Shown one piece after another: positions 17,248-27,200 of a DNA stretch of 64,000 nucleotides. Origin of the DNA: CAYWQB01 sp964460785 (lineage in GTDB: Bacteria > Chlamydiota > Chlamydiia > Chlamydiales > CAYWQB01); contig CAYWQB010000004.1 in the NCBI GenBank assembly GCA_964460785.1, positions 186,001 to 250,000 of the forward strand, in the 5' to 3' direction. The position numbers were made by a program, and so were the translations under genes. The notes beneath the pieces are model-generated. The model saw only the letters and a program-made list of their open reading frames with translations, ran no database searches and was not told the origin of the DNA. Positions within the stretch are counted from its first letter, which is position 1; every line of letters begins with the position of its first letter.

Positions 17248-18126
17248 AGGTAAGAGGGCTAACACAGCTAGCTCTTTGGCCTTGGCTTCAACTTCAACAG
17301 TCAAAGGGGTGATTCGCTTCCAGCTCTCAGGTAAGTCTTGAGGATCAATCATTGCATGATGACGCTCTGGGCGAGGTCCAGACCATCCTTCGATTGGGCT
17401 GGATAAGTGAAAAAGAGGCTCCCGATCCCAAGTGGCAAGAGCTTGCTCTGTAGCTTGCTCTATACTGAGCGGGTCAGGGCAGCAACGGTGATGATGAACA
17501 TCATACACAAGAGGGATACCCAGTGCATGGCATAAAGGAAGCAGATCCTCTGGGGTATAGGTGCGATCATCATTTTCTACTGTTAGCTTTGCCTGGGCAC
17601 TAGGAGAGAGCCTTTGAAAGTTTTCAGCAAAGCGAGCTAGAGCCTGTGGCTTATCTCCATAAGCACCTCCCCCGTGAATGTTGATAACGTCCGCTCCAAG
17701 GTGGTCGGCAAGCTCTGCATGATACTCAAGATCTTCAATGGAGCGCTGGACAACATCTTCCTTAGGAGAGTTTAAGATCACAAATTGGTCGGGGTGAAAG
17801 GTCAGTCGAATATTGGCCTTTTGAGCAAGCTCTTTACACTTGCTTAGTTGAACAAGAATCTCTTGGGCACTGGGTAGCTCCTTTAAGGCATAGCCAGCTT
17901 CTGGGTGCGTCTTTGCAGGTAGGAAAGCGCTATTGATGCGGAAGCTACCGATCCCAGAGCGAAAACAAAAAGTAATAGCCTCATGTAATGCTCGGCAATT
18001 GTCGAGCACAATTTGGTCCACATGCTTTAAAGCCTGGCATCGACTTTTACTTTGTAAGTAGCGCACAGTTGTTGTTCGAAAGCGAATGGCTTGTTCTTGA
18101 AATTGGCAGCATAGTCCAAGGCGCAT
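17239..18126 (-). CDS. uvsE: UV damage endonuclease (UVDE/UvsE)
   Basis: A 295-aa TIM-barrel endonuclease that nicks DNA 5' of UV photoproducts and other lesions. It starts M-R-L-G-L-C-C-Q-F, then R-I-N-S-A-F-L-P, R-L-T-F-H-P-D-Q-F-V-I-L-N-S-P, I-N-I-H-G-G-G-A-Y-G-D-K, T-V-E-N-D-D and Y-D-V-H-H-H-R-C, which supply the metal-binding His, Glu and Asp residues of the family. Its length matches bacterial homologues. It lies 10 nt downstream of a LysR regulator on the same strand, and its 3' end overlaps the SulP gene by 9 nt. Confidence 0.92.
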   Translation of the reverse strand: MRLGLCCQFQEQAIRFRTTTVRYLQSKSRCQALKHVDQIVLDNCRALHEAITFCFRSGIGSFRINSAFLPAKTHPEAGYALKELPSAQEILVQLSKCKELAQKANIRLTFHPDQFVILNSPKEDVVQRSIEDLEYHAELADHLGADVINIHGGGAYGDKPQALARFAENFQRLSPSAQAKLTVENDDRTYTPEDLLPLCHALGIPLVYDVHHHRCCPDPLSIEQATEQALATWDREPLFHLSSPIEGWSGPRPERHHAMIDPQDLPESWKRITPLTVEVEAKAKELAVLALLPLV

Positions 18127-18136
18127 GGTTTAACCT

Positions 18137-19015
18137 TTATGATTGAGTTGGCCGGTTTCTTTGAGCTTTTTGAACTCTCTGTTTAATGAATTGTTCTAGG
18201 CTATCCACAGCAGGAGGGCAGTCATTCTGCTTCAATAAAGAAACATGAACATCTTTTAGATTAGGAAGTTTAGAGCTATAAATTGACTGTAGCCCTGCAG
18301 GGATCATTGACCGAGGAAGGACCGTGATGCCAAACCCTGCCTGTACTGCAGCAATTGTACATGTATAGCTAGGGCTTGTGAAGTTTAAGCGCCATGAGCA
18401 TCCATGATTTTCTAGCGCTTCAATGGCGCGCTTATGATAAACACAAGGCTCTGGAGAGAGGACAAGCTTGAGATGTTCGTGGGAAAGAATCTCTTCCGCA
18501 GCTCCCTCAGGGCAGACCCAGTCCAGAGGTTCAGACCAAATACTAACCAAGTTCTGTGTGAGAATGCTCTGTGTCAACTTAATTAAAATGACATCAACTT
18601 CTCCTCGATCTAAGCGGTTCACAAGGTTCATCGTTAAGTCGCAGTCCACAGAAAAGCGGATTTTAGGGTGGAGCTTGGTGAACTTGCCTAAGATATCGGA
18701 GAGCATAAAGCTTGCAAAGTCTTCAGGTAAACCAAATCGAACCTGCCCTTCAAGCTCCGGCCTAAGCAAAGTATCCTCAAGTTCACAGGAGAGGCTATGG
18801 ACTTTCCGTGCATACTGCAGGAAGGTTTCTCCCTCACTTGTAAGGGTGAGCACCTTTCCTCTGTGCAGCAACTTTTTTCCTAGATCAGCTTCAAGCTTTG
18901 CTACTTGCTGACTAATGGCTGATTGAGAGCGATGAACAAGTCTGGCAGCAGCGGTCAAACTTCCCGTTTCTACAATTGCAAGGAAAGAAGAGATCAATCG
19001 ATTGTCTATATTCAT
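18137..19015 (-). CDS. LysR-family transcriptional regulator
   Basis: A 292-aa LTTR. The N-terminal winged helix-turn-helix is plain: L-I-S-S-F-L-A-I-V-E-T-G-S-L-T-A-A-A-R-L-V-H-R-S-Q-S with A-I-S-Q-Q-V. An effector-binding domain with V-R-F-G-L-P-E-D-F-A follows. It is divergent from dabB, with a dyad T-N11-A site in the 281-nt gap. The classical LTTR arrangement predicts that it controls both itself and the dabBA pair, perhaps in response to inorganic carbon. The effector is unknown. Confidence 0.88.
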   Translation of the reverse strand: MNIDNRLISSFLAIVETGSLTAAARLVHRSQSAISQQVAKLEADLGKKLLHRGKVLTLTSEGETFLQYARKVHSLSCELEDTLLRPELEGQVRFGLPEDFASFMLSDILGKFTKLHPKIRFSVDCDLTMNLVNRLDRGEVDVILIKLTQSILTQNLVSIWSEPLDWVCPEGAAEEILSHEHLKLVLSPEPCVYHKRAIEALENHGCSWRLNFTSPSYTCTIAAVQAGFGITVLPRSMIPAGLQSIYSSKLPNLKDVHVSLLKQNDCPPAVDSLEQFIKQRVQKAQRNRPTQS

Positions 19016-19189
19016 ATAAGTTTTTCTGATGATTTTTGTTAAAAAGATAAGATTTTTTTAGGTTAAAAACTGTGCAGTAGAGAATTTAGGTGGTAACTGT
19101 TTGGTTATTAGGAAAAAGGGAGGTTCCTGAAACTTTCATAAGTAGGCTCTTTGATTAGCGAAGTTATAGATCATTCTCTTCTCCTGAAT

Positions 19190-19234
19190 CTTAATATTAT
19201 AAGATAATCTTATTAAAATCATTAATATTATAAG
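19190..19234. promoter_or_regulatory. Candidate LysR operator between the LysR gene and dabB
   Basis: ATAAGATAATCTTAT at 19199-19213 is a perfect dyad around a central A and has the T-N11-A form of LysR boxes. It is embedded in two direct copies of TTAATATTATAAG (19191-19203 and 19222-19234). With the dabB promoter proposed at 19248-19277, these lie about 80 and 55 bp upstream of transcription, as LTTR recognition and activation sites usually do. Confidence 0.6.
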
Positions 19235-19247
19235 TTTTGCTGAAACT

Positions 19248-19277
19248 TTGGGGAAAGGTAAAATGGATGCGTATAAA
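19248..19277 (+). promoter_or_regulatory. Candidate promoter and ribosome site of dabBA
   Basis: TTGGGG at 19248-19253, an 18-nt spacer and TATAAA at 19272-19277 resemble a sigma-70 promoter with a weak -35, as expected for an activated promoter. GGAG at 19284-19287 lies 9 nt from the dabB ATG. Confidence 0.45.
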
Positions 19278-19296
19278 TTATTTTGGAGCTTAAGCG

Positions 19297-20718
19297 ATGC
19301 AAGCCTACCTCCCATTTTCTCTTTTTTATATAGATGCGTTGGCTGAATGGATGCTTGGATTTGTCCTCCTGTTAGGAGGGGCAATCTTTCTCTTTGCTCG
19401 GAGGTATCTGCTTGGAGATGCACGCTATCCAACCTTCCTTGCAATGCTCAATCTTACTGTAGGAAGCATTGCTCTTTTTATTTGCGCCGATCACCTGCTG
19501 TTATTTTTAGCAGGATGGATCGCAAGTAGTGCTCTGTTTACCCTCCTGATTACTCATAAGCCAAGCTGGCAAGCTGCAAAAGCATCAGGCTACCTTGCTC
19601 TAAAAGCTTTTTCTCTAAGTTTTTTATGTTTAGCTTTTTCCTTTTCTCTGTTCTATATGGCTTTTAGAACTCTCTCCATTCAAGAAATTCTCCACGCCCC
19701 AATCACTCATCCGTGGCTTGTACGTCTTGCAATACTCGGCCTTTTTATCAGTGCGTTTATCCAGTGTGGAATATGGCCCTTTCACCGCTGGCTTGTCAGC
19801 TCGTTCAATGCTCCCACACCTGTTTCAGCCCTGATGCATGCAGGACTGGTGAATGGGGGAGGATTCTTACTCGTTCGCTTTTCTCCTTTATTTGCCTCTG
19901 ATTCATACATGCTGGGGATCCTTTTTTTTGTCGGAATCCTAGCAGCTTTGATGGGGAACTCTCTGCAAAGGCGACAGCCTAGTATCAAAGGGGAGCTCGC
20001 TTGCTCTACAATGGGACAAATGGGATTTATGCTCTTACAATGTAGTCTTGGATTATTTGCAGGTGCAATTGCTCATTTATGCTGGCATGGATTTTTTAAA
20101 TCATACCTGTTTCTAACTTCAGCAGAGAGTGTTGGCTATAGGAAAAAAGCCTCTATCGCGAATCCCTCTCTATATCGGCTTTTTTCTGCACTATTAGCTG
20201 GAGCGCTTGGGGCATGGGCTTATAGAGGAGCGCTAGGGCTTCCTCTTTCTTGGGGAGAGGCTTCTATCCTCTTTACCTTCGTTGTGTTTATCTTTCTCTC
20301 CCAAGTTTCCCTTCATATCCTTCGAGCTTCTTCTACTCTTGCGGCTACATGTTTAGTTTCTATGGTTGTAGGGGCAACTTATGGAGTAACAACAGGGTTT
20401 GTTGAGTCAAAAATAGGCCTTAGTGAAGTGATTTCCATGGAGTTAAAAAGCTGGCACCTTGTTGGAGGAGCAACTCTATTCCTTATATGGCTTGCTTCTC
20501 TTTACCCCCACCATCTACGCTCGATCCCAGCTTTTGATAAGCTTTACTTACGTGCCTACTTCTTTTTTGTATCAAGTGGTCTGCCAGCACAGCAAACGTG
20601 GACCCCTTTTAGGTCATCTTATGAATATGCGCAGAATGCTTCCTCTTCAAAAGGTATGCGCAAGAACGAAAAAAGCAATAACCTAGAGTACTATGAAAAT
20701 GTTAAGCGAGTTGGATAA
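19297..20718 (+). CDS. dabB: DabB-type proton-channel subunit of inorganic carbon transporter (NuoL-like)
   Basis: A 473-aa polytopic protein of the proton-translocating antiporter family related to NuoL/MrpA. It has about a dozen hydrophobic segments, with L-L-F-L-A-G-W-I-A-S-S, the conserved W-P-F-H-R-W-L and A-P-T-P-V-S-A-L-M-H-A-G of this superfamily, and the H-L-C-W-H-G-F-F-K-S-Y-L-F motif. In the DAB complex (known from Halothiobacillus, vibrios and bacilli) DabB couples proton-motive force to DabA. The pairing with the downstream UPF0753/DabA gene, with a 26-nt overlap, identifies it as DabB and not respiratory complex I. Confidence 0.85.
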   Translation: MQAYLPFSLFYIDALAEWMLGFVLLLGGAIFLFARRYLLGDARYPTFLAMLNLTVGSIALFICADHLLLFLAGWIASSALFTLLITHKPSWQAAKASGYLALKAFSLSFLCLAFSFSLFYMAFRTLSIQEILHAPITHPWLVRLAILGLFISAFIQCGIWPFHRWLVSSFNAPTPVSALMHAGLVNGGGFLLVRFSPLFASDSYMLGILFFVGILAALMGNSLQRRQPSIKGELACSTMGQMGFMLLQCSLGLFAGAIAHLCWHGFFKSYLFLTSAESVGYRKKASIANPSLYRLFSALLAGALGAWAYRGALGLPLSWGEASILFTFVVFIFLSQVSLHILRASSTLAATCLVSMVVGATYGVTTGFVESKIGLSEVISMELKSWHLVGGATLFLIWLASLYPHHLRSIPAFDKLYLRAYFFFVSSGLPAQQTWTPFRSSYEYAQNASSSKGMRKNEKSNNLEYYENVKRVG

Positions 20719-22813
20719 TTTAGAGAGTATATTGGAAAGCGCTTGGTCTCCAGTCGCTTTAGCTTGGCCACAAACAGGCTTTGTCGCAAGTAATCCTCTA
20801 AAAGGGTTAGAAGAGAAGCCCTTTGCTCTAGCACTGGAAAGCGCTGCAGAGCTTTTTTCTAGCATTGACCTTGCAGAGTCTATGCAGCATGTAAATATTC
20901 AAACTGTCAAGTGGTGCCAATACTTTTTTGATGAAGGACAACTAGCAGCCCCTCTGCCTCACAAAGACAAGGGGCTCTTTCAATCGTGGAGGCAGTATGT
21001 CCCTTTGGATCCAAAACTCAAAAAGTATAAGTTCATTTTGGAAAGAGTTCCAAAAACGGCAAAAGAAGCCATTGATTGGTGTCTACAAAACCTCGATATT
21101 CCAGATGAGTGCTTTGACCGCTTTTTGCAGAGGCTATTAACCCTGCTTCCTGGATGGTCTGCTTATATCAACTACCTAGAAGAAAATCAGAAAATTGCCT
21201 GTAAGTGGGACTACCTTGCCTTGCGTTTGTCTTTAGCTTACCTTTTTCAAGTGAAAGTAGATGAAGTGCTCAATCAAGAGAGCCTGCAAAAACAACAATC
21301 AATTCTCTCTTCCCAACTATTTGATATAGAAAAGAATGAAGAGCAATTCCTTCAAACTTTACTCTCTCAGCTGCGATCCAATAGCCAAATGGATAGAGCT
21401 TGTAAACAAGAGGCTGACGCACAGCTTATTTTTTGTATTGATGTGCGCTCAGAAGGCATCCGCCGTTCGTTAGAAAATGTGGGCTCTTATGAGACGTTTG
21501 GTGCAGCAGGGTTCTTTAATCTTCCTATTGCAGTAAGTGATGGTTTGAAAAGATCTTCCTCTTGTCCTGTCATTTTGAATCCAGCCCATGAGGTTGAGGA
21601 AACTCTCTTAGTCCATCCCTCCTCTTGGTTTGGTAAGTGGAAAAATAAGGTCCAGTCAGTAGCTCAAGGTGTAAAGTCTGGGTATGTTGCCCCTTTTATC
21701 TGGGCAGAGCTCGCTGGCCCCTTCTTCGCCCTAAAAATGTTTACACGCCTACTCTCTGCCCAAAAGTGGTTTATTCGATTAAAAAGTGCTTGCAGCAGAA
21801 AAAAAGTACGCAGAGTCCTAACTCCTTTACACGATATTGCTCCTGATCAGCAAAGTCAGTATGCAGAGGCATTTTTACGTTCTATAGGCCTAACAGAAAA
21901 CTTCTCCAAGTTTGTTGTGCTATGTGGGCATGCTGCAGAAGTGAAAAACAATGCACAGAAAGATAGCTTTAACTGTGGAGCTTGTGCAGGAAGGCATGGC
22001 TTAACAAATGCTCATTTGATGAGCCACTTGCTTAACAAAAAAGCAGTGCGTCATGCCCTCTTTCAACAGGGGATTGAGATCCCGTTAGAGACCGAGTTTT
22101 TGGCAGCCCTTCACATTACAACTACAGATGAAATCCAAGTCTACTTAGAAGAAGGGCAAGACATTTCAGAAAGTGCATTAGCAAGGCTTACAGAAGACTT
22201 ATCAAAAGCTCAACTACAAGCTTGTTCAGAGAGAGTCCACTGCAGGTGGTCTGCTAAACAAAAGTCTAAAGACTGGTCAGATACACGTCCTGAGTGGGGA
22301 CTTGCTCAAAATGCCGCCTTTTTTATTGGCCCTCGTTCTCTAACCCAGGGAATTGACTTGGGACGCCGAACCTTTTTGCACTCCTATGACTGGACTAAAG
22401 ACCAAACATCTAAAATTCTGCAAGCGATTCTCGCAGGTCCTTTAGAAGTGACTTTTTGGATCAATTCGCAGTACTTATTTTCAACTATGGATAATCGTCT
22501 ATTTGGTGCAGGGAGCAAAATCACCCAGAATATTACAGGCTGCCATGGTGTCATGCAGGGGAATGGAAGCGACCTCATGCATGGCCTAAGCCTGCAGTCT
22601 GTGTTTGCTAGTGATTCCACTCCTTACCACCAGGTACAAAGGCTAACAGCTCTTATTTATGCCCCAAAAAAGGCCTTATTACAGGCAATTTGTGAGGTGA
22701 AAACATTGAAGCAGAGAGTAAAAAATAGCTGGTTGTGCTGCATTTGTTGGGATCCAGAAGATCATCAATTTTATAAACTTTCTAGTGAGCTAGATTGGGA
22801 AAGTCTTGGTTAA
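20693..22813 (+). CDS. dabA: DabA, carbonic-anhydrase-like subunit (UPF0753/DUF2309)
   Basis: A 706-aa soluble protein of the DUF2309 family. It has the two zinc-ligand regions expected of a beta-carbonic-anhydrase-like site: F-C-I-D-V-R-S-E (Cys and Asp, residues ~247-254) and C-G-H-A-A-E-V-K-N-N followed by N-C-G-A-C-A-G-R-H-G (His and Cys). Together with DabB it hydrates CO2 to bicarbonate in an energy-coupled way, concentrating inorganic carbon. The protein is shorter than many characterised DabA proteins. The gene overlaps dabB by 26 nt, so translation is likely coupled. Confidence 0.85.
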   Translation: MKMLSELDNLESILESAWSPVALAWPQTGFVASNPLKGLEEKPFALALESAAELFSSIDLAESMQHVNIQTVKWCQYFFDEGQLAAPLPHKDKGLFQSWRQYVPLDPKLKKYKFILERVPKTAKEAIDWCLQNLDIPDECFDRFLQRLLTLLPGWSAYINYLEENQKIACKWDYLALRLSLAYLFQVKVDEVLNQESLQKQQSILSSQLFDIEKNEEQFLQTLLSQLRSNSQMDRACKQEADAQLIFCIDVRSEGIRRSLENVGSYETFGAAGFFNLPIAVSDGLKRSSSCPVILNPAHEVEETLLVHPSSWFGKWKNKVQSVAQGVKSGYVAPFIWAELAGPFFALKMFTRLLSAQKWFIRLKSACSRKKVRRVLTPLHDIAPDQQSQYAEAFLRSIGLTENFSKFVVLCGHAAEVKNNAQKDSFNCGACAGRHGLTNAHLMSHLLNKKAVRHALFQQGIEIPLETEFLAALHITTTDEIQVYLEEGQDISESALARLTEDLSKAQLQACSERVHCRWSAKQKSKDWSDTRPEWGLAQNAAFFIGPRSLTQGIDLGRRTFLHSYDWTKDQTSKILQAILAGPLEVTFWINSQYLFSTMDNRLFGAGSKITQNITGCHGVMQGNGSDLMHGLSLQSVFASDSTPYHQVQRLTALIYAPKKALLQAICEVKTLKQRVKNSWLCCICWDPEDHQFYKLSSELDWESLG

Positions 22814-22836
22814 TTGCATCTTTTTTAAAGTGTTGG

Positions 22837-22865
22837 TTGATATTTTATTAAGATTGTGTTAATAT
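22837..22865 (+). promoter_or_regulatory. Sigma-70-like promoter for the 139-aa coiled-coil gene
   Basis: TTGATA at 22837-22842, a 17-nt spacer and TAATAT at 22860-22865 make a near-consensus promoter 30 nt before the start codon. AGAGGAG follows before the ATG. Confidence 0.65.
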
Positions 22866-22894
22866 TTTGCCAGTAAAAATCAGAGGAGTCTGTT

Positions 22895-23314
22895 ATGACA
22901 ATAGAATTTACTAGCCTAGACCAGTGCCAAGCTGCATTTGATTATCTTCGTGAAGAGCGTGATGATTGCTCAATTTATGCTCAAAAGAAAGAAAAAGAGG
23001 TTAAGGACTTAGAAGATAAGGTCCTGGGTGCAACAGATCACCTAATGGAACAGTATGTAAATTGTGATATCGATCTACAAGAAGCAATAGAGCAAAGAGA
23101 TACTTGCTTAGCAGATAGGGAAAATATCAGAAAAATCAACTACGAGTTCCTTCAGGAGGTCAGTGAGAGTGATAAAGATCACCAGAAAGAAGTTGCAGAC
23201 CTAAAGAACCAGCTAACGATAAAAGAAGCAAGAATACAAGAGCTAGAAGCTCAGTTGCAGATGGCAAATGAGCAACATATGGATCTTCTTGTTCGTACAC
23301 ACGACTTTTCATAA
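22895..23314 (+). CDS. Small coiled-coil protein, unknown
   Basis: A 139-aa acidic protein that is almost wholly helical with heptad-like spacing of Leu, Ile and Ala, for example in the last third (V-A-D-L-K-N-Q-L-T-I-K-E-A-R-I-Q-E-L-E-A). It has four Cys spread along the first 75 residues. No signal or membrane segment is present. Its own good promoter and ribosome site suggest a real, monocistronic gene. The function is unknown. Confidence 0.65.
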   Translation: MTIEFTSLDQCQAAFDYLREERDDCSIYAQKKEKEVKDLEDKVLGATDHLMEQYVNCDIDLQEAIEQRDTCLADRENIRKINYEFLQEVSESDKDHQKEVADLKNQLTIKEARIQELEAQLQMANEQHMDLLVRTHDFS

Positions 23315-23323
23315 AAAGTTACG

Positions 23324-24028
23324 TTACAGTTCAAATGGTGTATGAAGGCCGATGTAGGGGATCGCGAGTTTTTTGGCAGCCTCTTCAACGGATTGTAAGT
23401 GTGCCTTACCATCATCAATATGAAAAATAATTCCAGGAGATCGCTTCATCGCTTGAAGAAGGCTGTGAAGTAGGTCTCCTTTGCTATTTAGGTCATGAAT
23501 AAACAGCACGCCTTCAGTAAGAAGGGGTGTGGCTTCAAAGGAGCAAGTAAAGCTTCGTGAGTCGTATGATTCCTTACTAAAGGCAATATTAAGGTCCGCT
23601 ACTTGCTTAAGAGTCGCTGCGGCAACTGCAGGCTGCCTGTGTGTAAATCCAAGAACAGGGATTCCTTCGCTTTGTATTTGCTGAATGATCTCTTTTGCTT
23701 GTTCATCTAGTAGACGGACAGGGGTTTGTTCTTGCCGGCGTATCCACTCTGGGTAGATTTGAGCCAAAGCCTCTTTTTTATTAAGCCCTCGGCTGGCTCT
23801 CGCATCAAGCTCTTGATAAAACCAACGAGCATGCCCCTCTTCAGTCGCCCCCTCAAAAAGACAGTTGTCTAAGTCGACCAAGACAAGAGGGTTTTGTTCC
23901 TTGTGCTCTAGCACAAGGCTTTGAAGCTGAAAAAAGTTACTTTTCTCAATAATTTTTCCAAACATAAGGGGAGGCCAAAGACAGATTGTTGTCATAAGTA
24001 AAGTAGAGCAGACTTTCTTAAAAAACAT
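23324..24028 (-). CDS. Secreted HAD-like protein, DUF2608 family
   Basis: A 234-aa exported protein. An N-terminal signal peptide (F-F-K-K-V-C-S-T-L-L-M-T-T-I) precedes a HAD-type phosphatase skeleton: motif I L-V-L-V-D-L-D-N-C-L-F, motif II G-F-T-H-R-Q-P, and a final acidic motif I-I-F-H-I-D-D-G. DUF2608 proteins are, to my knowledge, concentrated in Chlamydiota and Legionella. The substrate is unknown; action would be in the periplasm or outside the cell. It converges with the coiled-coil gene, leaving 9 nt. Confidence 0.75.
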   Translation of the reverse strand: MFFKKVCSTLLMTTICLWPPLMFGKIIEKSNFFQLQSLVLEHKEQNPLVLVDLDNCLFEGATEEGHARWFYQELDARASRGLNKKEALAQIYPEWIRRQEQTPVRLLDEQAKEIIQQIQSEGIPVLGFTHRQPAVAAATLKQVADLNIAFSKESYDSRSFTCSFEATPLLTEGVLFIHDLNSKGDLLHSLLQAMKRSPGIIFHIDDGKAHLQSVEEAAKKLAIPYIGLHTPFEL

Positions 24029-24159
24029 GATAAAGCCCTTTAGATTGAATGGAGTAGGTTACAGTAGGGGTTGTTAAAAGACAATTTTCTTTGATTAGGT
24101 ATGCCAGAGAGAGCCTCTGCGATGAGAGATAGTAATTACCTATTTATTAGTAGGTTGGT

Positions 24160-24227
24160 TTGTTTTTAAAAAGGGCTCTTATAATACAAATAATTATTTG
24201 TTTCAAATATTTATTTGATGATAATAT
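24160..24227 (+). promoter_or_regulatory. Candidate promoter region of the 1246-aa gene
   Basis: Two possible sigma-70 sets are seen: a TATAAT in the early part of this block with a TTGGTT about 19 nt upstream, and TTGTTT (24198-24203) with an 18-nt spacer to TAATAT (24222-24227). A very strong AGGAGGGG ribosome site follows at 24237-24244, close to the ATG at 24249. Confidence 0.4.
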
Positions 24228-24248
24228 CTTCTCTATAGGAGGGGTATT

Positions 24249-27200
24249 ATGGTCGACCCTATCATTTATACGTCGCAAGTTCGCCAAGCGCTCATTAGTG
24301 GAAAGGAAGAAGCAGCACAGGAGCTTAAATTACTGCAAGGTCGCAAGGTCGCAATTGTCTGTACAGAAGAAGAGTCTGCTGCAGTAAAAGCATACATAAA
24401 AGCGCAAGAATCCTTGAGATTAGAACCTGGAGACCAAGCCCCAACCTTGAATAAGGAGGCAAATCCTTTAAGCCAGCCGCACTTTTCTGAATCAGGGACA
24501 AAAGCTTTACTCTCAGCCCTCAATCAAGGTAGCAGTGAAGAAGTGCTTGATAAAGAGCAAAGTATTACTTCTAAACAGTTTATACATTTTTATCGAGAGC
24601 AAGTTAGCTCTCTTTCAACAGAGGATAAAAAACGAGAATACCTCAATGACCTACTGAACAAAGATCCTGAAATGGCATCAGCAGTGATTGCTGACATCCT
24701 TTTAGAAGATACGGAGAAGTGGCTGCCTCTTCTTTTGTCTCTAGATTGGACAGTCGATGAGCTTTTAGCTTTAACAGACCAGGTTGGACTTGAGAACCCC
24801 AAACTGCCTATCACTTTTTTGCTCTCTTTACCTCCTTCAAAAGAGTTTGAAAATATATGTGTTCTTAACACATTAGCGAGTGACCCAAAGGGTAAGTACA
24901 ATCAGCAAATTATCAATGATATCAGGGGCTCAAAGGTTTCAGAAAGAGGTCAGGCAAAGGTGCTTGGGAAGCTCTTGTATCGATCTCCAGTAGAATATAT
25001 TCCCCAAATACTCAAGCAGGCAGAATCTTTGCCTTTAGAAGATCCTACTCTCAATGATTTTTTCATCGCAGCAGTTGCTGCCAGCGAAATTGAAGATGCG
25101 ATTGAAGGGATCGAGGCATATATTAAAGAGAAAAAAGAGCAAGGGGCTGAAAGCCCAGTTCTTAGCGCCCCGCAGAGTAAGCTCGTCATTGCAATATTTA
25201 GAAATGTGAACAATGAAGAAATAGTACTAGATCCATCGGAATATGTAGAGCTTTGGCCTTCTTTATTTGAAGAGATGACCTTCCCAACTATGGAGGAAAA
25301 GATTGAAGTCCTTCAATTGATTAGCGGGTTTTCTAAGGATCTATCTTACGTAGATGGATTGAAGATGCCAGATCGAGAGAGCTATCTCGAAGGGGTATAC
25401 ACTTTATTCTTCTCAGGATCTAGTGTGATGGAAGATTTTTCATTTATTCAGCCTGAAGCAGTGGGAAAGATTAAACACTTTCTTAAGAAAAGTGGCTTGA
25501 GTGAGGCGGAAAAAAACTCTTTAATTAAAAGGTATTTGCAAGAGATCAATCAGTCTTGCTCTATGACGCATCTACTCTCATACTCTCCACATGGGAACTT
25601 GATAGACATGCTGAAGAGGAAGAAAAGAGAGCTTATTATACCATTTCTGACTGAAAGTACTTTTGAAGCGAAGGATATGGAGAGCGCTCTTGAACTATGC
25701 CTTTCTGGAGACCTAAACAAACAGGAAAACTTTGCTTTACTCTCTAAGCTTATGACTTACCCTTGGTTCAACTTGAGCCAGTTAATAAAAAGTAGGATGG
25801 GGTATTCATTTCCTCGTTTATCTAAGGAAGATGTAGATAATCTTCTTAATCAGGATAACCTTAAGCTGTATATGCAGAAAGATAATGGAGTGGAATTAAG
25901 CTTCTTACTTAGATTTCAGCCTTATACTTCTTCCTCAGTACAAAGTTCAGAGGAAGTAGCAGAGGTAGGTAAGACCGAAGATCTTATTGAGAAAGCTTTC
26001 TTAGTGGGCTCTCTAAGTGAAGGGGGAACAGTTGAGGAATTAGCAAAGATCAGAAACCCTCTTGTCATTAAGATGGCGATGCTTAACCGGTTGATTAAGT
26101 TGAGTACTGAGCATAAAGAAAACTTTAAAAAAAGCCTTCAGGAGATTTTGGATGGAAGAGGAAGGGAGTGGCAAGAAATTGAGCAACAAGCCTCAGAATT
26201 GCTTGGAGAAGAAGAATGGGCTCGATTCAAGAGTGAGCTACTGCCTTTATCCCCTAAGTTCTTATTAGAAAAAGCGGGGGAGATTATTTTTGTTTCAGAG
26301 AACCAGAGTTTAGATGGGGAGGCTTATCAGCTGTTAAAGAAAGAGGTGATGCCAGCCGTTCATAAACTCTGGTCTAAAGAACAAGCAAACTTCCTTGTTC
26401 GTTTTACTGCGATGCAGCTTGCTTCATCACCCTCTTATTTAGAGCACTATCAGTTATGGAGTCATAAAGCTTCAGGAAAAGGAAAGCTCCCTTTGCCTAC
26501 GATTCCTTTAGTGCCTATGCTAGCTAAACTTGGCATGGAAGCATATCAAGAGGATCCAAAGGGTACAGATACTGTGCGAGAGAGTTTGGTGGGAAAGCTA
26601 GAAAAAACAAAGGACCTATTTAAAGGTGGGCAACACCATCTGCGTGCAGACTTCCTCTCTCTCTCTGAAGAGATTTGCAATACACATGCATTATCTTCCT
26701 TAGAGCAGTTACAGTTGATGGATGCCCTTTTACCTTCTGCGAGCTCTAAAGGGAAGGAAAGGGCAAATCAACTCAGGAGCAATATCCGCCTTTGTAAAGC
26801 GATTCTTTCTAGCAGAGGAGGGGTTGAAGGTTTAGCTGAAATTGTGAAAGAAAAGGGACCTATTTTAGAGAAAATAAATCGATGGATTCAGAGTCAGTGG
26901 GATGAAAGAGAGTTCTTGGGAATTGGAGAGCTCTCTCCTGAACAGGAAGCTAACTATCGCTACTATTTTTTTGACCACCCTATGGCAGATAGCTTTAAAA
27001 CTTATGTGCGAGTCCACAAGAATGCCGATACCTACAATGTGAAGAAAAATTTACCTATTTTAGCGCGCGCACTTATTGAAGGAAACTGCAAAGAAGTAAG
27101 GTATAAACTAGAGGGGGATGAACACTTAACAAAGATTGCTACAAAATATCCTGAGGTATGGGAGGGCTGGAAAGCCGATCCTCAGCCTCAAAAATTTTCA

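Noticed and set aside
19136..19444. 102-aa minus-strand frame in the LysR-dabB interval
   Set aside because: It spans the regulatory region and the start of dabB, with no motif or ribosome site.
19297..20718. Respiratory complex I subunit NuoL
   Set aside because: No other nuo genes are nearby, and the gene overlaps a DUF2309/DabA gene, which identifies DabB.
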